A stretch of 64,000 nt of DNA from CAZCAC01 sp964496575 (GTDB lineage Bacteria > Planctomycetota > UBA1135 > GCA-002686595), in the NCBI GenBank assembly GCA_964496575.1, contig CAZCAC010000021.1, positions 1 to 64,000 on the forward strand, read 5' to 3'. The notes under the pieces were generated by a model, which ran no database searches, was not told the DNA's origin, and saw only the letters and a list, made by a program, of their open reading frames with translations. Below are positions 41,787 through 49,067 of the stretch, one piece after another. Numbering within the stretch: position 1 is the first letter of the stretch; each line of letters begins with the position of its first letter. The position numbers were made by a program, and so were the translations under genes.

Positions 41787-43178
41787 CGAGGTGTCTACCG
41801 TCGGCGGACTCGGTGCTTTCGGTGTCGGCCCTGCTCGAGTCCTGAGCCGGCGCCGCTGACCGGCGCCCCCCGCTCTCATCGACTCGGAGAGGCTGACGAT
41901 CACGGCGAGGGAGAAGTACCAGCCGAAGGTGACCTGCCCGAAGTAGGAGACCGCCATGAAGTTGGTGACGTGGCAGAGCAGGCTCACCCCGAGAGCCCAC
42001 GACAGGATCGCTCGCTCGCGATTCACGCCCGCGCTGCGCCACAGGTATCCCACCCGGCCAAAGCACATCCAGATGACCAGGACGAAGAGCACGAGTCCGA
42101 GGAACCCGCCGCGAACACCGGTCAGCACGAACTCGTTCGTGACGTCCTTCAGGGCTCCGTAGGCATCCCAGCTCTCGGTGCTCTTCGTCCCGATCAGGGC
42201 CCACTCGGGGAAATTGGCGATCGCTCGATCGATGAGAAGGGCGCGGTGATAGCCGGTCGAGCCTCCGGACACGTCGATTCTGGCGAGCAGGAACCACACC
42301 GGGCGACTCATGACCAGATGCAGCGCGACCAGACCGACGACCACGGAGTAGCGGAGGAGCCTCGTGTGGTGCCGGAAGAGGAACCACCCACCAGCACCCA
42401 GTCCGACCATCAAGGAGATGATCGGGGTGCTCGAGGCGCAGGTGATCATGATGATGAGCGCGCAGACCGAGCCCATGAAAGCGGCGAGGCGGTTGGCTCG
42501 GGAACGTCCCCACCAGAGCGCGACCATGTACGGCATCAGCGCGACCCAGAAGCAGCCGGCGAGGATGGGGTGAGGGAAGGCTCCCTGGCAGCGCAGGCGC
42601 CCCTCGCGGATCACGGGGGTCTCGGGGACGCCTCCGAAGATGGAGAAGATGTTCTGGCCGGTCGTCGATTCGCGGACGAAGGCGATGCTCACCACCACGG
42701 CGAGCACGGCGAGCCCGACGCTGAAGGTGCGCAGGTCATCCCACGTGCGCACCAGACATCGAATGATGAAGTAGAGCCCGAGCCCCTCGAACATCTTCCC
42801 GGCGACCCAGACCGCGGCGCCGGAACTCTCCCACAGGAGGATGTAGGCGGCCGAATAGGCGAGGCCCCACAGAACCATGACCGTGTCCGGAGCCTGCCAG
42901 CGTATTCCCCGGTACTCCCCGCGCAAGAGCAGCCGGAGGCACCCGATCAGGACCATGATCTTCAGGACCGTGAAGTCGAGGCCCAGGAGGGTCACGCGCT
43001 GCGCGCTGGGGATCAGGCAGACCAGGGCCAGGATGGGCAGCAGCGAGTACTTTCTCGGCAGAAAGAGGGCGAGAAGACCAAAGCCCGCCAGCACCACGCC
43101 GGCCAGGGGGTGGAGCATGGTCTGGTTGAAGTGCTCCAGTTCGCCGAACGCCGGGTCTTCGAGAGCGTCTTGTATCAC
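41751..43178 (-). CDS. O-antigen ligase/polymerase-family membrane protein (Wzy/WaaL-like)
   Basis: The protein has 475 residues with about 11-12 membrane helices and a large periplasmic loop in the second half (RIDVSGGSTGYHRALLIDRAIANFPEWALIGTKS...), as in the Wzy_C/O-antigen ligase family. The start GTG 43178 is weakly supported. The C-terminal tail is Pro/Ser/Thr-rich and its last codons lie in the right arm of the long hairpin. It should polymerise or ligate the exopolysaccharide repeat unit in the periplasm, working with the Wzz-like protein. Confidence 0.82.
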   Translation of the reverse strand: MIQDALEDPAFGELEHFNQTMLHPLAGVVLAGFGLLALFLPRKYSLLPILALVCLIPSAQRVTLLGLDFTVLKIMVLIGCLRLLLRGEYRGIRWQAPDTVMVLWGLAYSAAYILLWESSGAAVWVAGKMFEGLGLYFIIRCLVRTWDDLRTFSVGLAVLAVVVSIAFVRESTTGQNIFSIFGGVPETPVIREGRLRCQGAFPHPILAGCFWVALMPYMVALWWGRSRANRLAAFMGSVCALIIMITCASSTPIISLMVGLGAGGWFLFRHHTRLLRYSVVVGLVALHLVMSRPVWFLLARIDVSGGSTGYHRALLIDRAIANFPEWALIGTKSTESWDAYGALKDVTNEFVLTGVRGGFLGLVLFVLVIWMCFGRVGYLWRSAGVNRERAILSWALGVSLLCHVTNFMAVSYFGQVTFGWYFSLAVIVSLSESMRAGGAGQRRRLRTRAGPTPKAPSPPTVDTSDTGPAESPPSS

Positions 43179-43342
43179 GAGGGTCCTCCCGCCCAGCCTA
43201 CAACATGAGGTGACCGCGCCCGATGGTCCGTGGAGCGTTCTGGCCGACTCCGTCCAGCGTTCCGAGAGGATTCGCCTCGATCGATGTGGGCAGTACCATG
43301 CCCGAGTGAACGATCAATGGGGCGGAGGGTCAAGGGAGACGA

Positions 43343-43396
43343 CGGACGCCGCTCGGTCCGGACAGCTCGAGGGCTGCCCCGGCCGAGCGGCGTCCG
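43343..43396. terminator. Long hairpin after the sugar-transferase gene
   Basis: The left arm 43343-43366 and right arm 43373-43396 (24 nt each) pair at 21 of 24 positions around loop TCGAGG; 14 consecutive outer pairs are perfect. It begins 27 nt after the sugar-transferase stop on the minus strand and separates it from the O-antigen ligase gene. No U-run follows. It lacks the 13-mer core of the other two plus-strand hairpins. Confidence 0.6.
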
Positions 43397-43423
43397 GGCC
43401 GCGCTCGGGTCTCGTCCGAGCGG

Positions 43424-44746
43424 CTAGTAGGCTCCTTTTCCGCTCACGACCGCCTCGGCGGTCCGCAGGAGCAGCATCAGGTCCAGGCTCATCGACCGAC
43501 GCTGCGCGTAGCGCAGGTCCATGCGCACCCACTCCTCGAAGCCGATCTCGCTGCGTCCGCTGACCTGCCAGACACAGGTGAGGCCGCCCTTCACGTTGAG
43601 GCGCTCGCGCTGCCAGGGCTCGTACTCCGCCACCTCGTTCAGCATCGGGGGGCGGGGTCCGACGAGGGTCATGTCGCCGCGCAGCACGTTCCAGAGCTGA
43701 GGCAGCTCGTCGATGCTGGTCTTGCGCAGGAATCGGCCGATGGGCGTCATCCGCGGGTCGTTCTTGATCTTGAAGATGGGGCCGTCCTTCTCGTTGCTCT
43801 CGGCGAGCTGCTCACGGATCTTCTCGGCGTCCACGCGCATGGAGCGGAACTTGAAGAACCAGAAGGGCTTGCCCCCCTGACCGGCGCGCTGCTGCTTGAA
43901 GATGATGGGCCCCTTGGACGTGACCTTGACGAGGATGCCCACGACCAGGAACAGCGGGGCCAGGAGCATCAACGCGGTGCCCGAAACGGCGATATCGAGA
44001 AGCCGCCGGAGCAGCGAAACCTCGGTGGTTTCGAGCGGACCGATATCGAGCGCGAACGCCTTTTCCTTGCAGGCGTGTTCCTTCTGGAGGTCCGGTTCCC
44101 GCTGGGCCTCCTCTTCCTCTGCTTCCGTCGGGGCCTCGAGCTCCTCCGCCGTCGGCAGCGGACCGGCCGTGGTGTCCGGCTGTGTCCTGACCGCGGACTC
44201 CCGCTCCAGGAGGGCGACCCCACCTCCCGTACGAGTCGCCGCCTGACCACCGCTCCGAGAGGCCTCGCCGCCCTGGGTGAAGTCGTCGTCGAGCTCGTCT
44301 CCGTCGTCCGCGGCGGAATCCACGGGGTCGTCGGGCCCGGAGTCGGAAACTTCTTCCACGATCGGGTAGGAGTGGATCCGGTAGCCGAAATCCACGCCGA
44401 TCTCCGCCGCCTGGCGGAGAATGGCGTCGACCAGGGCCTCGGTCCCCTGCTCGTCGGTCTCGGGCAAGAGGGCCGCGAGTCGCTCAGCGCCCAGGCAACC
44501 GACGGTGTCGTAGCAGCGTACCCGCTCCTCGAGGATGGGCAGCAGATCGGTCGCTCGCGAGCTCTTCGGGTCAGAGGGCTGGAATACCACCAGGGAGAAG
44601 GACCTCAGATTCCTGATGGCCAGTGCCTTCTCTCGCTGAAAAGCTGCCTTGAACTCGGGTTGACTGACCGCGAATCGACTCCCGCGCGTCGAACGCCTCA
44701 GCCAGGTGAACAGTCCAGTGGGCCTCAGTTTTCCAATTAGGAACAC
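43424..44746 (-). CDS. Initiating sugar-phosphate transferase with N-terminal degenerate GGDEF-like domain
   Basis: The protein has about 440 residues. GTG 44746 is preferred because GGAG sits 7 nt before it; GTG 44752 is too close. Residues about 45-130 resemble a GGDEF fold (FSLVVFQPS, EERVRCYDTVGCLGAERLAALLPETDEQGTEALVDAIL) with the GGDEF active-site loop replaced by CLGAE, so it cannot make c-di-GMP. An acidic linker (about 140-235) follows. Residues about 245-440 are the bacterial sugar transferase domain: one membrane helix (LLDIAVSGTALMLLAPLFLVVGILV), FKFRSMRVDA, the catalytic Asp-Glu pair in KTSIDELPQLWNVLRGDMTLVGPRPP, and GLTCVWQVSGRS. It starts the repeat unit on undecaprenyl phosphate. 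Confidence 0.87.
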   Translation of the reverse strand: MFLIGKLRPTGLFTWLRRSTRGSRFAVSQPEFKAAFQREKALAIRNLRSFSLVVFQPSDPKSSRATDLLPILEERVRCYDTVGCLGAERLAALLPETDEQGTEALVDAILRQAAEIGVDFGYRIHSYPIVEEVSDSGPDDPVDSAADDGDELDDDFTQGGEASRSGGQAATRTGGGVALLERESAVRTQPDTTAGPLPTAEELEAPTEAEEEEAQREPDLQKEHACKEKAFALDIGPLETTEVSLLRRLLDIAVSGTALMLLAPLFLVVGILVKVTSKGPIIFKQQRAGQGGKPFWFFKFRSMRVDAEKIREQLAESNEKDGPIFKIKNDPRMTPIGRFLRKTSIDELPQLWNVLRGDMTLVGPRPPMLNEVAEYEPWQRERLNVKGGLTCVWQVSGRSEIGFEEWVRMDLRYAQRRSMSLDLMLLLRTAEAVVSGKGAY

Positions 44747-45328
44747 CGTCACTCTCCAGGTTTCTTTTGAGCATACGGGCGCATTCTCTGCTGTATACGC
44801 ACGCGTATGTTGCGATGGCGCGCCGGGCTCGGACCTTCTCGCCCGGTTCTCCCTGCGGTTTTCCCTGTTGCCGAGGCCCGGGTCATGCGCGAGCGTGCCA
44901 GATGTGGGAGCAGATCAAGCACTTGGCTTCGACACCCGGGAGACTATCCCACCACGGCGAAAAAGCAAACGGGACGTCCGATAGTTTTGCACGAGAACAA
45001 GGAACGCCCAATCTTCGACGATTCGTTCGCGCGACCGACATTCACTCACCGCGTCCACCTGGAAAGATCTTCCGGGTGCCCTCTCGAGAGTCCGACGCGG
45101 CCCGGGTCTCGCGATACGACACCTGGCGTGGCCGTGCTTCGCTCGCTCGGAGGAGATCACTGAAGGAGCTCCTGTCGCTCCCGAGCCGACTCTGACCCTG
45201 GTTCACGATAGGGCTGAAGTCGACGGCGAGGTTGGCCGACACAGTCGATACCGGAGTCCCGGAAGGGCCTACCGGTCCCCATCGATGCACAGAGCCAGGA
45301 GCCAACCCCCACGACGCTCGGTCAGACC
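44747..45328. other. 582-nt divergent intergenic region
   Basis: No supported gene. It should hold the promoters for the sugar transferase (leftward) and the carrier-protein operon (rightward). Frames open here have random-looking composition. A palindrome near the left end is listed separately. Base composition is more mixed than in flanking genes, with short A-rich runs around 44950-45000. Confidence 0.5.
44772..44809. promoter_or_regulatory. Cluster of CATACG-type half-sites before the sugar-transferase gene
   Basis: ATACGC (44795-44800) and GCGTAT (44803-44808) form a perfect palindrome with a 2-nt centre. A further CATACG lies at 44772-44777, facing CGTATG at 44804-44809. The sites are 26-63 nt upstream of the sugar-transferase start, a good place for an operator. 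The regulator is unknown. Confidence 0.35.
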
Positions 45329-45595
45329 ATGAAGATGCAAGAGTACAAGGAGAGTGTCCGCCAGTTCATCACCGACAACTTCCTCTACGGAGAGGGCGGT
45401 GATCAGCTCGCTGACGATGCATCGTTCCTGGAGGAGGGGATCATCGATTCCACCGGCGTGCTGGAGTTGATCACGTTCCTCGAGGATGAGTTCCGCCTGG
45501 AGATCGACGACATGGAGCTCGTACCCGAGAACCTGGATTCGGTGAACAACGTGGCCGGCTTCATCCTCTCGAAGAGCAAGAGGGCCGCGGGCTAG
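45329..45595 (+). CDS. Acyl/peptidyl carrier protein
   Basis: The protein has 88 residues with the phosphopantetheine site in GIIDSTGVLELI; Ser41 is the attachment residue. The four-helix carrier pattern and acidic surface are clear. It starts a plus-strand group with an NAD-synthetase-like protein 60 nt downstream. Carrier proteins in exopolysaccharide loci bring an acyl or aminoacyl group for decoration of a sugar or linked amine. The AMP-forming ligase at 47472 is a natural loader. Confidence 0.88.
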   Translation: MKMQEYKESVRQFITDNFLYGEGGDQLADDASFLEEGIIDSTGVLELITFLEDEFRLEIDDMELVPENLDSVNNVAGFILSKSKRAAG

Positions 45596-45654
45596 GCGAG
45601 GGCCGCCCGCCGGTCGAGAGCTCCGACGAGGCGTCGGACACGACAACGGAGGAC

Positions 45655-46668
45655 ATGATGACGAGGACGGACCGCTTTTCTCGGGAAGTGCTGAGGCTGG
45701 ACGCGGAACTCGAGGTCGAGCGCATCTGCGCGTCGATCAGAAACACGATTTCCAAGGTCCTCCGGCGACGGGGGGCCGTCGTGGGGCTCTCCGGAGGCGT
45801 CGACAGCAGCGTGGTTGCCGCGCTCTCCGCCCGGGCGCTCGGCCAGGATCGGGTCCTGGGCCTCTTGATGCCGGAGACCGACTCGTCGCACGAGAGCGTC
45901 ACGCTGGGCCGCGAGGTCGGCGAGGTGCTGGGGATCGAGACCATCATCGAGGATGTCGGACCGATCCTCGAGGGAGCCGGTTGCTATCGGCGCCGGGACG
46001 AGGCGATCCGACAGGTGATCCCCGAATACGGCGAGGGGTACAAGAACAAGCTGGTCGTGCCCAGCATCCTCGCGAACACCGGCTTCCGCCGCTTCAAGAT
46101 CGTCGTGGAGTCGCCGGACGGGGTCGTGTCCGAGGCCAATCTGCCCGTGGACGCCTTCCTCGCCGTCGTCGCTGCGACGAACTTCAAGCAGCGCGCCCGC
46201 AAGATGATGGAGTACCACTACGCGGATCGACTGCAGTACGCGGTCGCCGGGACGCCGAACCGGCTCGAGTACGATCAGGGCTTCTTCGTGAAGAACGGGG
46301 ACGGTGCCGCCGACTTCAAGCCGATCGCACACCTGTACAAGACCCAGGTCTACCAGCTCGCCGAGTACCTGGGGATCCCCGAGGTGATCCGGACGGCGAC
46401 GCCGACCACGGACACCTACTCGATGGCCCAGACCCAGGAGGAGTTCTTCTTCTCGCTGCCGTACGACAAGATGGACCTGTGCCTGTACGGAGTGAATCAC
46501 GAGATTCCCCCGGGAGAGGTCGCCGAGGTGATCGGCCTGACCGAGGAGCAGACGAGGCGCGTCTACGTCGATATCGACTCGAAGCGCCGGGGAACGTCGT
46601 ACCTGCATGCGCCGGCGCTGCAGGTGGATGACGTCCCGCTCGAAGCAGGGGGGGGCGAGAGCGACTGA
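45655..46668 (+). CDS. NAD-synthetase-like ATP pyrophosphatase
   Basis: The protein has 337 residues without a glutaminase domain. The PP-loop is GLSGGVDSSVVAAL (residues about 44-57). NadE-type motifs follow: ATNFKQRARKMMEYHYAD, then AGTPNRLEYDQGFFVKNGDGAADFKPIAHLYKTQVYQLAEYLGIP. Both match NAD synthetase, which amidates deamido-NAD with ammonia. Insertions around residues 105-160 (YRRRDEAIRQVIPEYGEGYKNK...) are not typical of housekeeping NadE. Placed between a carrier protein and a methyltransferase in an exopolysaccharide locus, it may amidate a different adenylated carboxylate. A plain NadE cannot be excluded. Confidence 0.8.
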   Translation: MMTRTDRFSREVLRLDAELEVERICASIRNTISKVLRRRGAVVGLSGGVDSSVVAALSARALGQDRVLGLLMPETDSSHESVTLGREVGEVLGIETIIEDVGPILEGAGCYRRRDEAIRQVIPEYGEGYKNKLVVPSILANTGFRRFKIVVESPDGVVSEANLPVDAFLAVVAATNFKQRARKMMEYHYADRLQYAVAGTPNRLEYDQGFFVKNGDGAADFKPIAHLYKTQVYQLAEYLGIPEVIRTATPTTDTYSMAQTQEEFFFSLPYDKMDLCLYGVNHEIPPGEVAEVIGLTEEQTRRVYVDIDSKRRGTSYLHAPALQVDDVPLEAGGGESD

Positions 46669-46755
46669 CGAGGAACCTCAGAGGTGCTGAAGCGCTGAGG
46701 GGACGCCCCTCAGCCGTTCCCGACCGCGAATGCATCTCGAGCCTTGATTGAAGTG

Positions 46756-47475
46756 ATGGACGACCAGAAGACCCTGCTGCAGCGAATCGCCGCCTTCATC
46801 AAGAGGAAGCGGTTCGCAGTTGCGCGCAGGTTGCTTCCGTCCGTCAAGGCACGCTACGAGCTGGAGCGCCAGGTCGGACCGATCGGGTTCTGGGACCAGC
46901 TGAGCGAATACCAGTTCAACTTCCTGAAGAGGATGGGAGTGCAGCCCCATCACCGGCTCCTGGACATCGGTTGCGGCCCCCTGCAGGGCGGTCTGCCGAT
47001 GATCGAGTACCTGCACCCGGGCAACTACAGCGGCGTCGATCTCCGCCAGAAGGCGATCGAGACCGCCTACTCTCGGGTCCTGAGCGCTGGCCTCGTGACC
47101 AAGAACCCCCAGCTCGTCGTCTCGAGCAGCTTCGGCAAGGACGAGCTCGGAGACCGCCAGTACGACTACGTGTGGGCGACCCAGATCCTCTGCCACCTGG
47201 ACGAGAGCCTGATCGACCGGCTGCTCGAGCAAGTGGCTGCGCGCCTCTCCGATGAAGGGCAATTTCTGGCGGACATCATCGGCACGACCAACAACGTGCG
47301 GGCCGACAGCCACTGGAATGGATTCTCCTTCCACCTCCACACGCCCGAGTTCCTCGAGGCGACCGGCGCTCGTCACGGACTGGAGATTCGAGACCTGGGT
47401 AGGATCGACGAGTTCGGTTATCCGGAGGCGATCGGGCTGCACACGAACCGGATGTTCTGCTTCACTCGAGTCTAG
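46756..47475 (+). CDS. Class I SAM-dependent methyltransferase
   Basis: The protein has 239 residues from ATG 46756; TTG 46744 would add four residues. The SAM-binding motif is RLLDIGCGPLQGGLPMIEYL, followed by YSGVDLRQKAIETA (acidic ribose contact) and YDYVWATQILCHLDESLIDRLLEQV. It probably methylates a sugar or the decoration made by its neighbours. Its TAG shares the palindrome CTAG with the stop of the convergent ligase gene, so the two genes overlap by 4 nt tail to tail. Confidence 0.83.
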   Translation: MDDQKTLLQRIAAFIKRKRFAVARRLLPSVKARYELERQVGPIGFWDQLSEYQFNFLKRMGVQPHHRLLDIGCGPLQGGLPMIEYLHPGNYSGVDLRQKAIETAYSRVLSAGLVTKNPQLVVSSSFGKDELGDRQYDYVWATQILCHLDESLIDRLLEQVAARLSDEGQFLADIIGTTNNVRADSHWNGFSFHLHTPEFLEATGARHGLEIRDLGRIDEFGYPEAIGLHTNRMFCFTRV

Positions 47476-49040
47476 TCCGACTCCACCAGGCTCTTCTTGC
47501 GGATCTTGCCCGACGAGGTCTTGGGCAGCTCGTCGAGGAAGACGACCTCCTGGGGCACCATGAAGTTCTCCAGGCGAGCCATGCACTCCTTGATCACCTG
47601 TTTCTCGGTGAGGTCGGCTCCCTCCTCGAGGGATACGAACGCCCGAATCGCCTGCCCCAGGGTGTCGTCGTGGACGCCGAGAACCGCCGCGTCGAGAATG
47701 CCGTTGATGCCGTGGAGAGCGTTCTCCACCTCGACGGGGCTCACCTTCTCCCCACGGGTCTTGATGATGTCGTCGTTGCGCCCGACGAAGTAGAGGTAAC
47801 CGTCCTCGTCCATGCGGAAGAGGTCCTGAGCGCAGAGCGCGCGCTCGCAGGGGAAGTTGCCCTCGATCACCATCTTGGCCGTCTCTTCCGGCTTGTTCCA
47901 GTAGCCCTGCATGACGTGCGCGCCGCGCACGTGCAGGATGCCGATCTCACCCGTCGGCACGGGCCCACCATTCTCGTCGAGCAGGTAGACCTCCGTACCG
48001 GGGATCGCCTTGCCCACCGAGGTCAGGTGATCTTCCAGCTCCTCCGGCTCCAGGTACGCGACCCGCTTGCACTCCGTCAGCCCGTACATCTTGAAGATGA
48101 GGGCGTTCGGGAAGATCTCCTGCAACCTCGGGATGAAGTCCGCCGGCAGCGCGGCGGCGGTGTTCGTCACGCGCAGGACGGAGGGAAAGCAGAGCGGGGT
48201 CTTCTGGTGCGTCGAGATGAGGCCGGCGTAGATCGTGGGGACCCCGGGGAAGACGGTGGCCTCGGTGTCCTGAACCTGCTGCAGCACCTTGGCGGGATAC
48301 GCGAAGGAGCGCTCGAGGATCAGCGTCGCGCCGGCGCGAATGGCCATGAGCAGCTGGTAGAGCCCGTAATCGAAGGCCAGCGGCAAGACGTTCAGGATCC
48401 GGTGCCCCGACGAGAGGCGGAGGTACTCCAGCAGGGACTCCGCCGTGAAGGTCATCGACTGGTGCGTCATCATGACGCCCTTGGGGTCCCCGGTGCTCCC
48501 GGAGGTGTAGATCAGCGCGGCGAGATCCACCGACAGGACACCCGCTGGACCATCGAAGGGCGTCGCGTCGCCGAGCGCCTCGTCGAACGAGACGAGCCCG
48601 GATGAGCCTTCGGGAATCTGTCCGTGACACAGAGTGCCGAGCTCCATAGCCTTTTCGTTCAGCACCGGACCGAAGAACTTCGACAGCCGATTCTCGGTGC
48701 ACAGGATCCTGGCCCCGCTGTCCCCGAGGATGTAAGCGAGCTTGTCCGACTTGGTCTGCGGATTGACCACCAGGAAAACACCGCCGGCGAGGGCGGTCCC
48801 GAAGATCGAGACCACGCACGGCCAGGAGTTGTCCATGTAGATCGCGACTCGATCGCCACGCTCCAGGCCGCGCTCGCGCACCGCCCCGGCGAAGCGCTGA
48901 GCTGCGTCCAGTAAATCCGCGTAGCTGTGAGTTTCATTCCCGATCACCACCGCCGGCGCATCCGGGGTGAGGCGGGCTCCCTGTACCAGGCTGTCCCCCA
49001 GGAGGCGCTGGGGGATCGGGCTCATCGAGTCGTGGGACAT
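47472..49040 (-). CDS. AMP-forming acyl/aminoacyl ligase of the exopolysaccharide locus
   Basis: The protein has 522 residues. ANL motifs: LIYTSGSTGDPKGVMMTH (P-loop), MYGLTECKRVAYL, LFRMDEDGYLYFVGRNDDIIKTRGEKVSPVEVEN, and the C-terminal catalytic Lys in PKTSSGKIRKKSL. It resembles exosortase-associated acyl-CoA ligases and carrier-loading AMP ligases. With the carrier protein and NAD-synthetase-like gene on the opposite strand nearby, it is a good candidate to activate the group loaded onto the carrier. An asparagine-synthetase-like gene lies 27 nt upstream in the same direction. Confidence 0.85.
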   Translation of the reverse strand: MSHDSMSPIPQRLLGDSLVQGARLTPDAPAVVIGNETHSYADLLDAAQRFAGAVRERGLERGDRVAIYMDNSWPCVVSIFGTALAGGVFLVVNPQTKSDKLAYILGDSGARILCTENRLSKFFGPVLNEKAMELGTLCHGQIPEGSSGLVSFDEALGDATPFDGPAGVLSVDLAALIYTSGSTGDPKGVMMTHQSMTFTAESLLEYLRLSSGHRILNVLPLAFDYGLYQLLMAIRAGATLILERSFAYPAKVLQQVQDTEATVFPGVPTIYAGLISTHQKTPLCFPSVLRVTNTAAALPADFIPRLQEIFPNALIFKMYGLTECKRVAYLEPEELEDHLTSVGKAIPGTEVYLLDENGGPVPTGEIGILHVRGAHVMQGYWNKPEETAKMVIEGNFPCERALCAQDLFRMDEDGYLYFVGRNDDIIKTRGEKVSPVEVENALHGINGILDAAVLGVHDDTLGQAIRAFVSLEEGADLTEKQVIKECMARLENFMVPQEVVFLDELPKTSSGKIRKKSLVESD

Positions 49041-49067
49041 CTCTCTTCGCTGGTTGACGCGGCTCGG

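Noticed and set aside
44940..45000. c-di-GMP riboswitch before the carrier-protein operon
   Set aside because: GCGAAAAAGCAAACGGGACG superficially recalls the GEMM motif, but the two required stems and the tetraloop-receptor do not fit.
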